Positions 30,524-38,170 of a DNA stretch of 47,190 nt are shown here, in pieces. The position numbers were made by a program, and so were the translations under genes. The notes below the pieces were generated by a model. That model had not been told where the DNA came from. It made no database searches and saw nothing but the letters and a program-made list of their open reading frames with translations. Each line of letters begins with the position of its first letter. The stretch's first letter is position 1. The stretch spans positions 1 through 47,190 of the forward strand of contig CALFXR010000165.1 of NCBI GenBank assembly GCA_937958475.1. The letters run 5' to 3'. Origin of the DNA: an uncultured Mesorhizobium sp. GTDB taxonomy: Bacteria > Pseudomonadota > Alphaproteobacteria > Rhizobiales > Rhizobiaceae.

Positions 30524-31558
30524 ATGCGACAAAGATTTGGCGAAGTAGCCTGTGCCGCGGCGATCGCGGCGTTTTTGGCAATGCCCGCGGCTGCTCAGGC
30601 GAACAAAACCGTCGACGCGATCAAAGAGCGGGGACAGGTCGCCTGCGGCGTGTCGACCGGCCTGTCCACCGGCATGAGCACGCTGGACGATCAGGGCAAT
30701 TGGGAGGGCCTGGAAGTCGACTTCTGCCGCGCCCTCGCCGCTGCACTCCTCGGCGACGCGACCAAGGTCAGTTTTGTCCCGCTCGAATTCAAGGTTGCGT
30801 TTGCATCACTTCAGTCGGGCGCGGTTGATCTGCTCGCGCGCACGGGAACATGGACCTACAGCCGCGACGCAGAGCTCAATCTCGATTGGGCCGGCATCTA
30901 CATTTATGACGGCCAGGGCTTCATGGTCGCCAAGGATCTGGGCGTGGCGAGCGCCAAGGAGTTGGACGGCGCGACGATCTGCGTCACCGGAGGCAGCACG
31001 ACCGAACTCACCCTGGCCGACTACTTCCGGACGAATGGAATGAGCTTCACGCCGATCGTCGGGAATGGCCGTGACCAGAACCAGCAAAACTTGGAGGCCG
31101 GCCGCTGCGACGTCTACACAAACGAGATCGGCGGTCTTGCTTCGAGCCGCACGGCCATGGCCAATCCGGATGACTGGGTGCTGCTGCCGGAGGTATTGTC
31201 GAAGGAGCCGACCGGTCCGATCGTGCGGCAGGATGACCCGCGCTTCCGGGACATCGTTTATTGGACGCTCGCCGCGCTTGTCGCCGCCGAGGAATACGAC
31301 GTGACCCAGGCGAATGTCCGCGAGATGGCGACGAGCTCAACGAACCCCGAAGTCAAACGGATCCTTGGTACGGAGGGCGACTTCGGACCGATGCTGGGTC
31401 TCGCAAAGGATTGGGCGGTGACGGTGATCGAGGCGACCGGCAACTATGGCGAGATCTTTGATCGTAACCTTGGCGAAGGCAGCCGCGTCAAGCTGGCGCG
31501 TGGACTGAACCAGCTATGGAGCAATGGCGGATTGCTTTACGCACCGCCGTTCCGCTGA
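30524..31558 (+). CDS. aapJ: Amino acid ABC transporter substrate-binding protein (AapJ-like)
   Basis: The product is 344 residues with a signal peptide (FGEVACAAAIAAFLAMPAAA, cleaved after about residue 24). The start at 30524 has GGGAGAAGGTGAC just upstream; a longer frame from 30374 lacks this. Segments such as TVDAIKERGQVACGVSTGLS, VDFCRALAAALLG and GGSTTELTLADYFR are typical of the AapJ/BztA periplasmic binding proteins. These bind polar amino acids (Glu, Asp, Gln, Asn and others). It opens a five-gene operon with two permeases, an ATPase and metC, so the ligand may be a sulfur amino acid. Confidence 0.92.
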   Translation: MRQRFGEVACAAAIAAFLAMPAAAQANKTVDAIKERGQVACGVSTGLSTGMSTLDDQGNWEGLEVDFCRALAAALLGDATKVSFVPLEFKVAFASLQSGAVDLLARTGTWTYSRDAELNLDWAGIYIYDGQGFMVAKDLGVASAKELDGATICVTGGSTTELTLADYFRTNGMSFTPIVGNGRDQNQQNLEAGRCDVYTNEIGGLASSRTAMANPDDWVLLPEVLSKEPTGPIVRQDDPRFRDIVYWTLAALVAAEEYDVTQANVREMATSSTNPEVKRILGTEGDFGPMLGLAKDWAVTVIEATGNYGEIFDRNLGEGSRVKLARGLNQLWSNGGLLYAPPFR

Positions 31559-31622
31559 TGACGAGCAAACACGCGGCTGCGCCGCGCGCCCAGCCGGGCA
31601 GCATGGAGAACGGTGAACCGCC

Positions 31623-32816
31623 GTGGCACTCGAAACAGTTATGAACGGACGCTCCGAGCTCAGAACCTGGATGGCTCCGAGCCAGCGGCAGATCCGCGGC
31701 TGGCTCTATCAAGCGAGCGTAGTGTTGCTGCTGGCGCTTGTCGCAATTGTCGCGGCTCGAAACCTGAACGACAACCTGTCTACGCGCGGCCTTTCGCTGG
31801 GCTTTGACTTTCTCTGGCAACAAGCCGGCTTCGGCATCGGATTCAGCGTCATACCGTTTGTCGAGTCCGACACTTACTGGCGTGTTTTCATGGTCGGCGT
31901 GACCAATACGCTGGTGGCGGCCGGGCTCGGCATAATCCTCGCGACAATGCTCGGCTTTGTGATCGGCATTGCGCGGCTGTCGCCCAACTGGGCGATTTCA
32001 CGCCTGGCGCTCGGCTATGTCGAACTCGTTCGCAACCTCCCGCTGCTTCTCCATGTCCTCATCTGGTACAACCTCGTTGTCCGAACGATGCCGGTGCCGC
32101 GTGGAGCAATCTCGGTGGGAGGCATCGTTTTTTTCACCAATCGCGGCCTCTATCTTCCTGCAATATTGTTGTCGGACAGCGGCGTGGTTCTTACTGCGCT
32201 TTTTATCGCCGTACTGATCACAGCCGTATGGGTCTATGTGGGGCGGGTCCACCAGAATCGGACCGGGCGGCAATTGCCGGTCGCCGCCACGTCGGCGGCG
32301 ATCCTTGTTGCGACACCCCTGCTCGTGGCGTTGGCGGTCGGTGCAACGTTCCAACTCGAAGTACCGCGCCTGCAGGGCTTCAATTTCGTAGGCGGTTCCG
32401 CGGTAGCGCCGGAGCTTGTTGCGCTGGTCGCCGCGTTGGCGATCTACAACGCCTCCTTCATTGCCGAATTGGTGCGCGCCAGCATCGAGTCTGTCAGCCG
32501 CGGCCAGAAGGATGCGGCCTCGGCGCTCGGCTTGCGCCGCGGCCAGATGCTGCGCCTCGTGATAATTCCACAGGCTTTCCGCGTGCTGATCCCGCCGCTG
32601 TCCAACCAGTACCTGCATTTGCTCAAGGCGTCGTCGCTGGCGACCGTCATTGGCTATCCGGACCTGGTCAACGTCTTCACCGGCACGGCGCTAAACCAGA
32701 CCGGGCGCGCTGTCGAAATCGTTTTGATGACGATGGCGGTCTACCTGACGATCAGCGCGGCCATCGCAATTGCGTCCGGGATTTTCAACCATATGACGCG
32801 GATTATTGAGCGATGA
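31623..32816 (+). CDS. aapQ: Amino acid ABC transporter permease (AapQ-like)
   Basis: The product is 397 residues from a GTG start (ATG at 31641 is an alternative). There are about eight membrane helices. The permease EAA loop lies in ASIESVSRGQKDAASALGLR with a downstream GQMLRLVIIPQAFRVLIPPL. Length and layout match AapQ, the larger of the two integral subunits, which has an extended N-terminal half. The stop overlaps the next start by 4 bases (ATGA at 32813-32816). Confidence 0.92.
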   Translation: MALETVMNGRSELRTWMAPSQRQIRGWLYQASVVLLLALVAIVAARNLNDNLSTRGLSLGFDFLWQQAGFGIGFSVIPFVESDTYWRVFMVGVTNTLVAAGLGIILATMLGFVIGIARLSPNWAISRLALGYVELVRNLPLLLHVLIWYNLVVRTMPVPRGAISVGGIVFFTNRGLYLPAILLSDSGVVLTALFIAVLITAVWVYVGRVHQNRTGRQLPVAATSAAILVATPLLVALAVGATFQLEVPRLQGFNFVGGSAVAPELVALVAALAIYNASFIAELVRASIESVSRGQKDAASALGLRRGQMLRLVIIPQAFRVLIPPLSNQYLHLLKASSLATVIGYPDLVNVFTGTALNQTGRAVEIVLMTMAVYLTISAAIAIASGIFNHMTRIIER

Positions 32817-33922
32817 CCATGCGGGCCGCCACGACCGTCCCAGAATTTCAGGATGCCCCGCGGGAGGCTCCGCTCCATGGCTGGATGGTCTGGGCGCGGC
32901 GCAATCTCTTCCCCACGCCGTTCGACACGGTGCTGAACCTGACGGTCGCCGCGCTGTTCGCCTGGGTTTTGGCGCTGGTGCTTCCCTGGGTCTTATTCGA
33001 CGCCACCTGGAGCGGAGACAGCCGGGCTGACTGCGACGGCCGCGGCGCGTGCTGGGCTTTCGTCGTCAATCGGTTCGATCAGTTCATCTACGGCTTTTAT
33101 CCGCTCGACGAGCGTTGGCGGGTAAATTTCGCCATAGCCGGGCTCGCCCTGGGCCTGACGGCGCTCCTCGTCCGGGGCGTGCCGGGCAAGCGTGTCACCG
33201 GGCTTCTCATGCTGCTTGTCTATCCGCTCTTGGCCTTCTGGCTGCTGAAGGGCGGGTTTCTCGGCCTGCCGGAGGTTGCGACGGCGCGTTGGGGCGGACT
33301 GATGCTGACTCTCGTCATCGGCGTCTCGGGCATCGTGCTTTCCTTCCCGCTCGGCGTCGCCTTGGCGCTCGGCCGGCGAAGCGGCCTGCCCGTGATCCAT
33401 GGATTCAGCGTCGTCTTCATCGAACTGTGGCGCGGACTGCCGATGGTCACCGTGCTGTTCATGGCCATCGTGATGCTGCCCTATTTTCTGCCGGCTGGCA
33501 TGAAACTCGACAGCCTGGGCCTGGCCGTCGCCGGCATCGTCATGTTTCAAAGCGCCTATCTCGCGGAGATCGTCCGCGGCGGACTTCAGGCCGTATCCAA
33601 GGGACAGTACGAGGCCGCCGATGCGCTGGGGTTCGGCTACTGGCGAACCACCTTCTACATCGTCCTCCCGCAAGCCATTCGCATCATGATTCCCGGCCTG
33701 GTCAATAACTCGATCTCGCTGCTCAAGGACACCACGCTCGTGATGGTCGTGGGACTCTTCGACCTTCTGAATATCGTGACGGCTGGATCGTCCGATCCGG
33801 ACTGGCTCGGTACGGCCGCCGAGGGCCAGGTTTTTGTCGGGCTGGTGTTTTGGACCATGTGTTTTGGCATGTCCCGATACAGCCAGCGACTTGAGCGCTC
33901 GGTGCGCAGCCGACGCCACTGA
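32813..33922 (+). CDS. aapM: Amino acid ABC transporter permease (AapM-like)
   Basis: The product is 369 residues. It shows several hydrophobic helices, a periplasmic Cys-containing loop (DCDGRGACWAFVVNRFDQFI) and the permease motif VSKGQYEAADALGFGY followed by VLPQAIRIMIPGLVNN. It is the partner of the upstream permease and forms the transmembrane channel. Translation is coupled by the overlap with aapQ. The ATPase gene follows 24 bases downstream. Confidence 0.92.
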   Translation: MTMRAATTVPEFQDAPREAPLHGWMVWARRNLFPTPFDTVLNLTVAALFAWVLALVLPWVLFDATWSGDSRADCDGRGACWAFVVNRFDQFIYGFYPLDERWRVNFAIAGLALGLTALLVRGVPGKRVTGLLMLLVYPLLAFWLLKGGFLGLPEVATARWGGLMLTLVIGVSGIVLSFPLGVALALGRRSGLPVIHGFSVVFIELWRGLPMVTVLFMAIVMLPYFLPAGMKLDSLGLAVAGIVMFQSAYLAEIVRGGLQAVSKGQYEAADALGFGYWRTTFYIVLPQAIRIMIPGLVNNSISLLKDTTLVMVVGLFDLLNIVTAGSSDPDWLGTAAEGQVFVGLVFWTMCFGMSRYSQRLERSVRSRRH

Positions 33923-33946
33923 ACCCGAATCGCGAAGAGAAATTCC

Positions 33947-34672
33947 ATGATTCGAATGACAGGGGTCCACAAATGGTTCGGCGCCTTCCAGGCTTTGGAC
34001 GACATTAACCTGAAGGTGGCGCAGGGCGAGCAGGTGGTCGTCTGCGGACCGTCGGGATCGGGTAAATCAACGATGATCCGGTGCATCAACGGTCTGGAGC
34101 ATCACCAGCGAGGCACTATCGAGGTCGGGGGACAATCCGTCTCGGCCACGGGAGCTGGGATCGAGGAAATACGCCGCGACATCGGAATGGTGTTCCAGTC
34201 CTTCAATCTGTTTCCGCATCTCACCGTGCTGCAGAACCTGACCCTTGCACCGATGAAGCTGAGGCGCATGCGCCGGCCTGACGCGGATGAACTCGGCATG
34301 TCGCTGCTGCGACGCGTGCATATCGAGGAACACGCGAGCAAGCTGCCTGATGAACTCTCCGGAGGGCAGCAGCAGCGCGTCGCGATCGCGCGCGCCCTGG
34401 CGATGACGCCGCGGGTCATGCTGTTCGACGAGCCGACCTCGGCGCTTGATCCAGAGATGGTCAAGGAAGTGTTGGACGTCATGGTCGACCTTGCCGAGAC
34501 CGGCATGACGATGATTTGCGTCACGCACGAAATGGGTTTTGCCCGCGCCGTCGCCGACCGCGTCGTGTTCATGTGTGACGGCTGCATCGTCGAGCAAGCC
34601 ACACCAGATGACTTTTTCTCCGTGCCAAGCACTGACAGGGCGCGCCAGTTCATTCAGCAGGTGATACATTGA
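33947..34672 (+). CDS. aapP: Amino acid ABC transporter ATPase (AapP-like)
   Basis: The product is 241 residues, a standard polar amino acid ABC ATPase. It has Walker A GPSGSGKST, the Q-loop in MVFQSFNLFPHLTV, the signature LSGGQQQR, Walker B VMLFDEPTSALD and the H-loop in VTHEMGF. It powers uptake of the substrate held by the binding protein. Its TGA stop overlaps the TTG start of metC by 4 bases, tying the lyase into the same operon. Confidence 0.95.
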   Translation: MIRMTGVHKWFGAFQALDDINLKVAQGEQVVVCGPSGSGKSTMIRCINGLEHHQRGTIEVGGQSVSATGAGIEEIRRDIGMVFQSFNLFPHLTVLQNLTLAPMKLRRMRRPDADELGMSLLRRVHIEEHASKLPDELSGGQQQRVAIARALAMTPRVMLFDEPTSALDPEMVKEVLDVMVDLAETGMTMICVTHEMGFARAVADRVVFMCDGCIVEQATPDDFFSVPSTDRARQFIQQVIH

Positions 34673-35907
34673 CGAATTCCTCCAAGCAGTTCGGGCTCGA
34701 CACGATCGTAACGCATGCGGGCCGCAATCCCGCCGCCCATGCCGGCAGCGTCAATCCGCCGGTCTACCATGCCTCTACGATTCTCTTCGATCGAATGGAG
34801 GATTATGAGAACCGGGCCGAACGGTTTTACGACGGGGTCGGCTACGGCCTTTACAACACGCCGACCACGCTTGCGCTTGCGGAGGCGGTCGCAGAACTCG
34901 AGGACGCATCGCGCTGCCTGGTGGTGCAATCCGGCACTGCCGCGATCGCCACCACGTTGATGGCTTTCGCCTCGGCCGGCGCCCATTTTCTGGTCGCGGA
35001 TACAGCCTATCGGACGACGCGCAAGTTCTGCGAGGAGATGCTGCGTCCGCTCGGCATCGACGTCACCTACTACGACCCCATGATCGGGGCGCGGATAGCC
35101 GATCTCATCACGCCGGCGACCACGCTCGTCTATCTCGAGAGCCCTGGATCGATGACGTTCGAGGTGCAGGACGTCCCGGCAATCACGGAGGTCGCTCGCC
35201 GGCATGGAGTACCGACCGCAATCGACGCAAGCTGGGCGTCGCCGGTGTTTTTGCGTCCGCTTGCGCTTGGTGTCGACGTCTCGATCCAGTCAGGGACGAA
35301 ATATCTCTGCGGGCATTCCGACGTGATATTCGGTACGGCGGCAACGCGCGACGAAGCCCTTTTCCGGAGGCTCAAGGACGTCGCCGGCCGGCTTGGGCAC
35401 AGACTCGGGGGCGAGGATTGCTACCTGGCACTGCGCGGCTTGCGGACATTGTCCGTTCGGATGGAACGGCACCAGGAAACGGCGCTGCGGCTGGCCGAGT
35501 GGCTTGCCGCGCAACCGGAGGTGAAGAAGGTGTTGCACCCCGCTTTCCCTGACCATCCCGGCCATGCGCTATGGCGGCGGGATTTCACCGGCGCGTCGGG
35601 ACTTTTCGGTGTCCTGCTGCATCCGGCGCCGAGAGCCGCCATCGCCGCCGTTCTGGAGGGCATGAGGCTCTTCAAGATGGGCTCCAGCTGGGGCGGCTAC
35701 GAAAGCCTCATCGTGCCGGTCGATGCGGGATCGATCCGCACGGCTACTTCCGATCAAAACGGCGTGCTCCTGCGCGTTCATGCAGGACTTGAGACGGTTG
35801 ACGATCTGATCGCCGATCTCGAGGAGGGCTTCGGGCGGCTGAGGGCGTATGACAGGCCGGAACCTGCGAACGCCGGCCCCGCGCCGATCCTCGCTTCCAT
35901 ACGATGA
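34669..35907 (+). CDS. metC: Cystathionine beta-lyase (MetC-type PLP enzyme)
   Basis: The product is 412 residues of the Cys/Met metabolism PLP family. PLP-binding and catalytic landmarks are YGLYNTPTTLALAEAV, VVQSGTAAIATTLM (phosphate site), DASWASPVFLRPL and SIQSGTKYLCGHSD, with the lysine that forms the PLP aldimine. It would cleave cystathionine or a related C-S substrate to homocysteine, pyruvate and ammonia. The start is TTG, overlapping the aapP stop. Because it is the last gene of the transporter operon, the imported compound is probably a C-S amino acid. A terminator hairpin follows at 35936-35966. Confidence 0.9.
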   Translation: MTNSSKQFGLDTIVTHAGRNPAAHAGSVNPPVYHASTILFDRMEDYENRAERFYDGVGYGLYNTPTTLALAEAVAELEDASRCLVVQSGTAAIATTLMAFASAGAHFLVADTAYRTTRKFCEEMLRPLGIDVTYYDPMIGARIADLITPATTLVYLESPGSMTFEVQDVPAITEVARRHGVPTAIDASWASPVFLRPLALGVDVSIQSGTKYLCGHSDVIFGTAATRDEALFRRLKDVAGRLGHRLGGEDCYLALRGLRTLSVRMERHQETALRLAEWLAAQPEVKKVLHPAFPDHPGHALWRRDFTGASGLFGVLLHPAPRAAIAAVLEGMRLFKMGSSWGGYESLIVPVDAGSIRTATSDQNGVLLRVHAGLETVDDLIADLEEGFGRLRAYDRPEPANAGPAPILASIR

Positions 35908-35935
35908 GCAGAGCCCCCACCCATCATCGTTGACC

Positions 35936-35966
35936 TGCATCGGGCGGCACTGGGCCGCCCGATGCA
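35936..35966. terminator. Bidirectional terminator hairpin
   Basis: TGCATCGGGCGGC (35936-35948), a 5-base loop and GCCGCCCGATGCA (35954-35966) form a perfect 13-bp stem. It lies between the stops of convergent metC and the HMA protein gene, so it can end both. The T-tract is weak on either side. Confidence 0.75.
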
Positions 35967-35972
35967 ACGAAA

Positions 35973-36224
35973 TCAGTGAGCCAATGGCTGCGGCTCGTAG
36001 CCCGCCGCACGGATCGTCTCGGCCGCGACCGCGGCATCGCCCGCGACGGTAACTTCCCTTTTATCGAGGTCGATGCCGACGCCGACGCCGGGCATCATCT
36101 GGTCGAATGCCTTCTGGATGGTTCCGGCGCAATGACCGCATGTCATGTCGGCCACCTTGAAGGTCGTTCCTTCGACCTTTTCGCCAGCCGCATGCAAGGT
36201 ATGTTCTTCGTGAGTGCTGCACAT
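35973..36224 (-). CDS. Copper chaperone, HMA-domain protein (CopZ-like)
   Basis: The product is 83 residues. It has one HMA domain with the copper-binding motif VADMTCGHCAGT and the usual beta-alpha-beta-beta-alpha-beta length. An 18-residue His/Glu-rich leader (MCSTHEEHTLHAAGEK) precedes it. It has no signal peptide, so it works in the cytosol, carrying Cu(I) to CopA or CueR. A CueR-type promoter sits 36 bases upstream (36260-36290), giving copper induction. Confidence 0.88.
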   Translation of the reverse strand: MCSTHEEHTLHAAGEKVEGTTFKVADMTCGHCAGTIQKAFDQMMPGVGVGIDLDKREVTVAGDAAVAAETIRAAGYEPQPLAH

Positions 36225-36259
36225 ATTGCTTCTCCTTGTGAAATCTCTGCTATTTGCTC

Positions 36260-36290
36260 AGGCTGCACCTTACCATCGTTGTAAGGTCAA
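36260..36290 (-). promoter_or_regulatory. CueR-type operator/promoter of the copper chaperone gene
   Basis: On the minus strand -35 TTGACC (36285-36290) and -10 region CAGCCT (36260-36265) are separated by 19 bases. The dyad ACCTTAC-N7-GTAAGGT (36267-36287) fills the spacer. This is the MerR-family pattern and agrees with the E. coli CueR box type. The cueR gene lies just upstream on the same strand. Confidence 0.88.
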
Positions 36291-36353
36291 GGCCGAATTA
36301 GCTGTTTTTCGTCGAGGATGGTGACGTTCTTCCTCCGTGGATCAGTTACCGTT

Positions 36354-36806
36354 TCACGGCCTGCGCGTCGAAACCACGCGCGTGTTGCGCAACGCGACAG
36401 GAACGGGGGCGTGGCTGTCGCATGAGGCGAGATCCTCGATGATCGGACAGTCCGGCCGATCGTCGCCATGGCAATTCTCAGCCAGGTGGCGCAAGGCGCG
36501 CGCCATCGCCTGCAGTTCAACCATCTTCGCTTCTAGCGCCTCAACTTGCTCCATCGCGATGCGCTTCACATCGCCCGAGGCCCTGTCGCGATCTTTCCAG
36601 AGAGCCAGGAGTTCCCGCATCTGGTCGATCGAAAAGCCGAGGTCGCGCGCACGGCGGATGAAGCGCAACGTGTGGGTCTCTCCTTCCGAATAAACCCGGT
36701 AGCCCGACCCTGTGCGGAGGGCAGCTTTGATCAGGCCGATGGATTCATAGTGCCGGATCATCTTGGCCGACACGCCCGATGCCGCAGCCGCCTCTCCTAT
36801 GTTCAT
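36354..36806 (-). CDS. cueR: Copper-responsive regulator CueR
   Basis: The product is 150 residues from the ATG at 36806 (GGAGAGAG upstream); a longer frame from 36866 lacks this. The N-terminal winged HTH reads MNIGEAAAASGVSAKMIRHY. The Cu(I) ligand loop NCHGDDRPDCPIIEDL aligns with the Cys112/Cys120 loop of E. coli CueR (CPGDDSADCP). It activates promoters with 19-base spacers, as at 36260-36290 and 40733-40763. It is transcribed with the copper operon from copA onward. Confidence 0.92.
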   Translation of the reverse strand: MNIGEAAAASGVSAKMIRHYESIGLIKAALRTGSGYRVYSEGETHTLRFIRRARDLGFSIDQMRELLALWKDRDRASGDVKRIAMEQVEALEAKMVELQAMARALRHLAENCHGDDRPDCPIIEDLASCDSHAPVPVALRNTRVVSTRRP

Positions 36807-36825
36807 GAGTCTCTCTCCTTGGCGC

Positions 36826-37833
36826 TCACGAAGAACCGTGCTCCGGTGTATAGAAAACGTCCGCATGGATATCGACGGCGCGAAGGCCGCGTTGGCGCAG
36901 GACCGGTCCGGCTGCGTCCACCATTGCCGGCGGACCTGCGAGATAAGCCTTCCAGCCGTCGAGATCGCCGAGGTCGGCGGCGACCACGTCGGAGACGTAG
37001 CCCCGCCGAAAGCCTGAGCCCGAATCCTCCGACAGGACCGGCACGAAGCTGAGATTGGAATGTCTCTCCGTCAACGCGGCGAAGCGGTCGAGCAGATAGA
37101 GGTCGCGTTCCGATCGCGCGCCGAAATAGATGCGGATAGGTTGGCCCATACCCTTGGCAAGCGCTGTCTCGGCCACAGCCTTGACCGGCGCCAGTCCCGA
37201 GCCGCCGGCGATGCCGAGGATCGGGCCGAAATGGTTGTCGCGCAGGAAAGCTGAGCCGAGCGGACCTTCGATGGCGACCCTGTCCCCGACTGCGGCGTGC
37301 GCCCAGATCCGCTGGCTCGCCGCGCCTTCGGGGACCCGTCGGACATGGAACTCGACAAGCTCCTCGTCAGGCCGGCTGGCGACCGAATAGTCACGGGAGG
37401 GCGCGCCTGGATAGAACAGGTGGGCATACTGCCCGGCTTTGAAAGTGAAAGCCCCGCGATGATCGAGCCTGACCCGAATCAGCTTGATGTCGTGGGTCGC
37501 ATCCTCAACTTCGGCGATGGCGCCTTCGAACCGGCAGACCGGGATGTGGGCGATCTCGTCCGCGCCCCCGAGCCAGGCGACGGTGGCGTCGGTGAGCGGC
37601 TGCGCCCGGCAAGCGAGGATCAGCCCATCCGTCCGTTCCTTCGGGGAGAGCGCGAACGGCGTGTGCGGCAGCAGATCTACCTCGCCGCTGACCAGTCGCG
37701 ATTTGCAGGAACCGCAACGTCCCGATTTGCAGCCGTGCGGGTAAGGAATGCCGGCGGCTAGCGCGGCGAGGAGAATGGTCTGGCCATTGACTTCGAGGCT
37801 GCGGCCGGCCTGCGGAATGAACACTTTCGGCAT
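36826..37833 (-). CDS. 2Fe-2S ferredoxin/flavoprotein reductase
   Basis: The product is 335 residues. A plant-type 2Fe-2S domain occupies 1-90 with HGCKSGRCGSCKSRL and a later ACRAQP (the four Cys ligands). An FAD domain follows (AGQYAHLFYP, then RDYSVAS, the FAD-binding RxYS), then an NAD(P) domain (GIAGGSGLAPVKAV). This is the layout of CDP-6-deoxyglucoseen-type and phenol hydroxylase-type reductases. It would pass electrons from NAD(P)H to an acceptor; none is adjacent. It lies in a copper operon between a glutaredoxin and cueR, which is unusual. Confidence 0.88.
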   Translation of the reverse strand: MPKVFIPQAGRSLEVNGQTILLAALAAGIPYPHGCKSGRCGSCKSRLVSGEVDLLPHTPFALSPKERTDGLILACRAQPLTDATVAWLGGADEIAHIPVCRFEGAIAEVEDATHDIKLIRVRLDHRGAFTFKAGQYAHLFYPGAPSRDYSVASRPDEELVEFHVRRVPEGAASQRIWAHAAVGDRVAIEGPLGSAFLRDNHFGPILGIAGGSGLAPVKAVAETALAKGMGQPIRIYFGARSERDLYLLDRFAALTERHSNLSFVPVLSEDSGSGFRRGYVSDVVAADLGDLDGWKAYLAGPPAMVDAAGPVLRQRGLRAVDIHADVFYTPEHGSS

Positions 37834-37847
37834 GGAAGCAACTCCTC

Positions 37848-38114
37848 TCAGGCGGCCTGGATGAGGCCGAGAGCGTCCGCGATCCGCGGTTTCTGTTGCG
37901 GGAAGGTGCCGTAGAACACGTCGCCGCCGACAATGGTGATCGGCGCCACGCGAACGCCGGTGCGGCCCTTGGCCTCCTCGGCGATCGCAGGATCGCTGAG
38001 GTCGCGCTCGACGACGGGGATGCCCTGGCTTTCGAGCCACACCTTCAGCGCGCGGCAATCGGGGCAGGTCGGAGTGGAAAAAATCTCGATCAAGGGATGG
38101 TGATGGTTGGACAT
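37848..38114 (-). CDS. Glutaredoxin-family protein
   Basis: The product is 88 residues. The redox motif CPDC occurs in IFSTPTCPDCRALK at about 13-20, followed by a thioredoxin fold with the cis-Pro region (VAPITIVGGDVFYG). It ends QQKPRIADALGLIQ. Such small glutaredoxins reduce disulfides or hold metal. It starts 56 bases from the copA stop and ends 15 bases from the reductase, so it belongs to the copA operon and may protect thiols against copper. Confidence 0.85.
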   Translation of the reverse strand: MSNHHHPLIEIFSTPTCPDCRALKVWLESQGIPVVERDLSDPAIAEEAKGRTGVRVAPITIVGGDVFYGTFPQQKPRIADALGLIQAA

Positions 38115-38170
38115 GGCTTTTGCCTACGAAATCGGGGGGTTGAGGGAACCGCCCGGCGGCGGCTCCCCAT

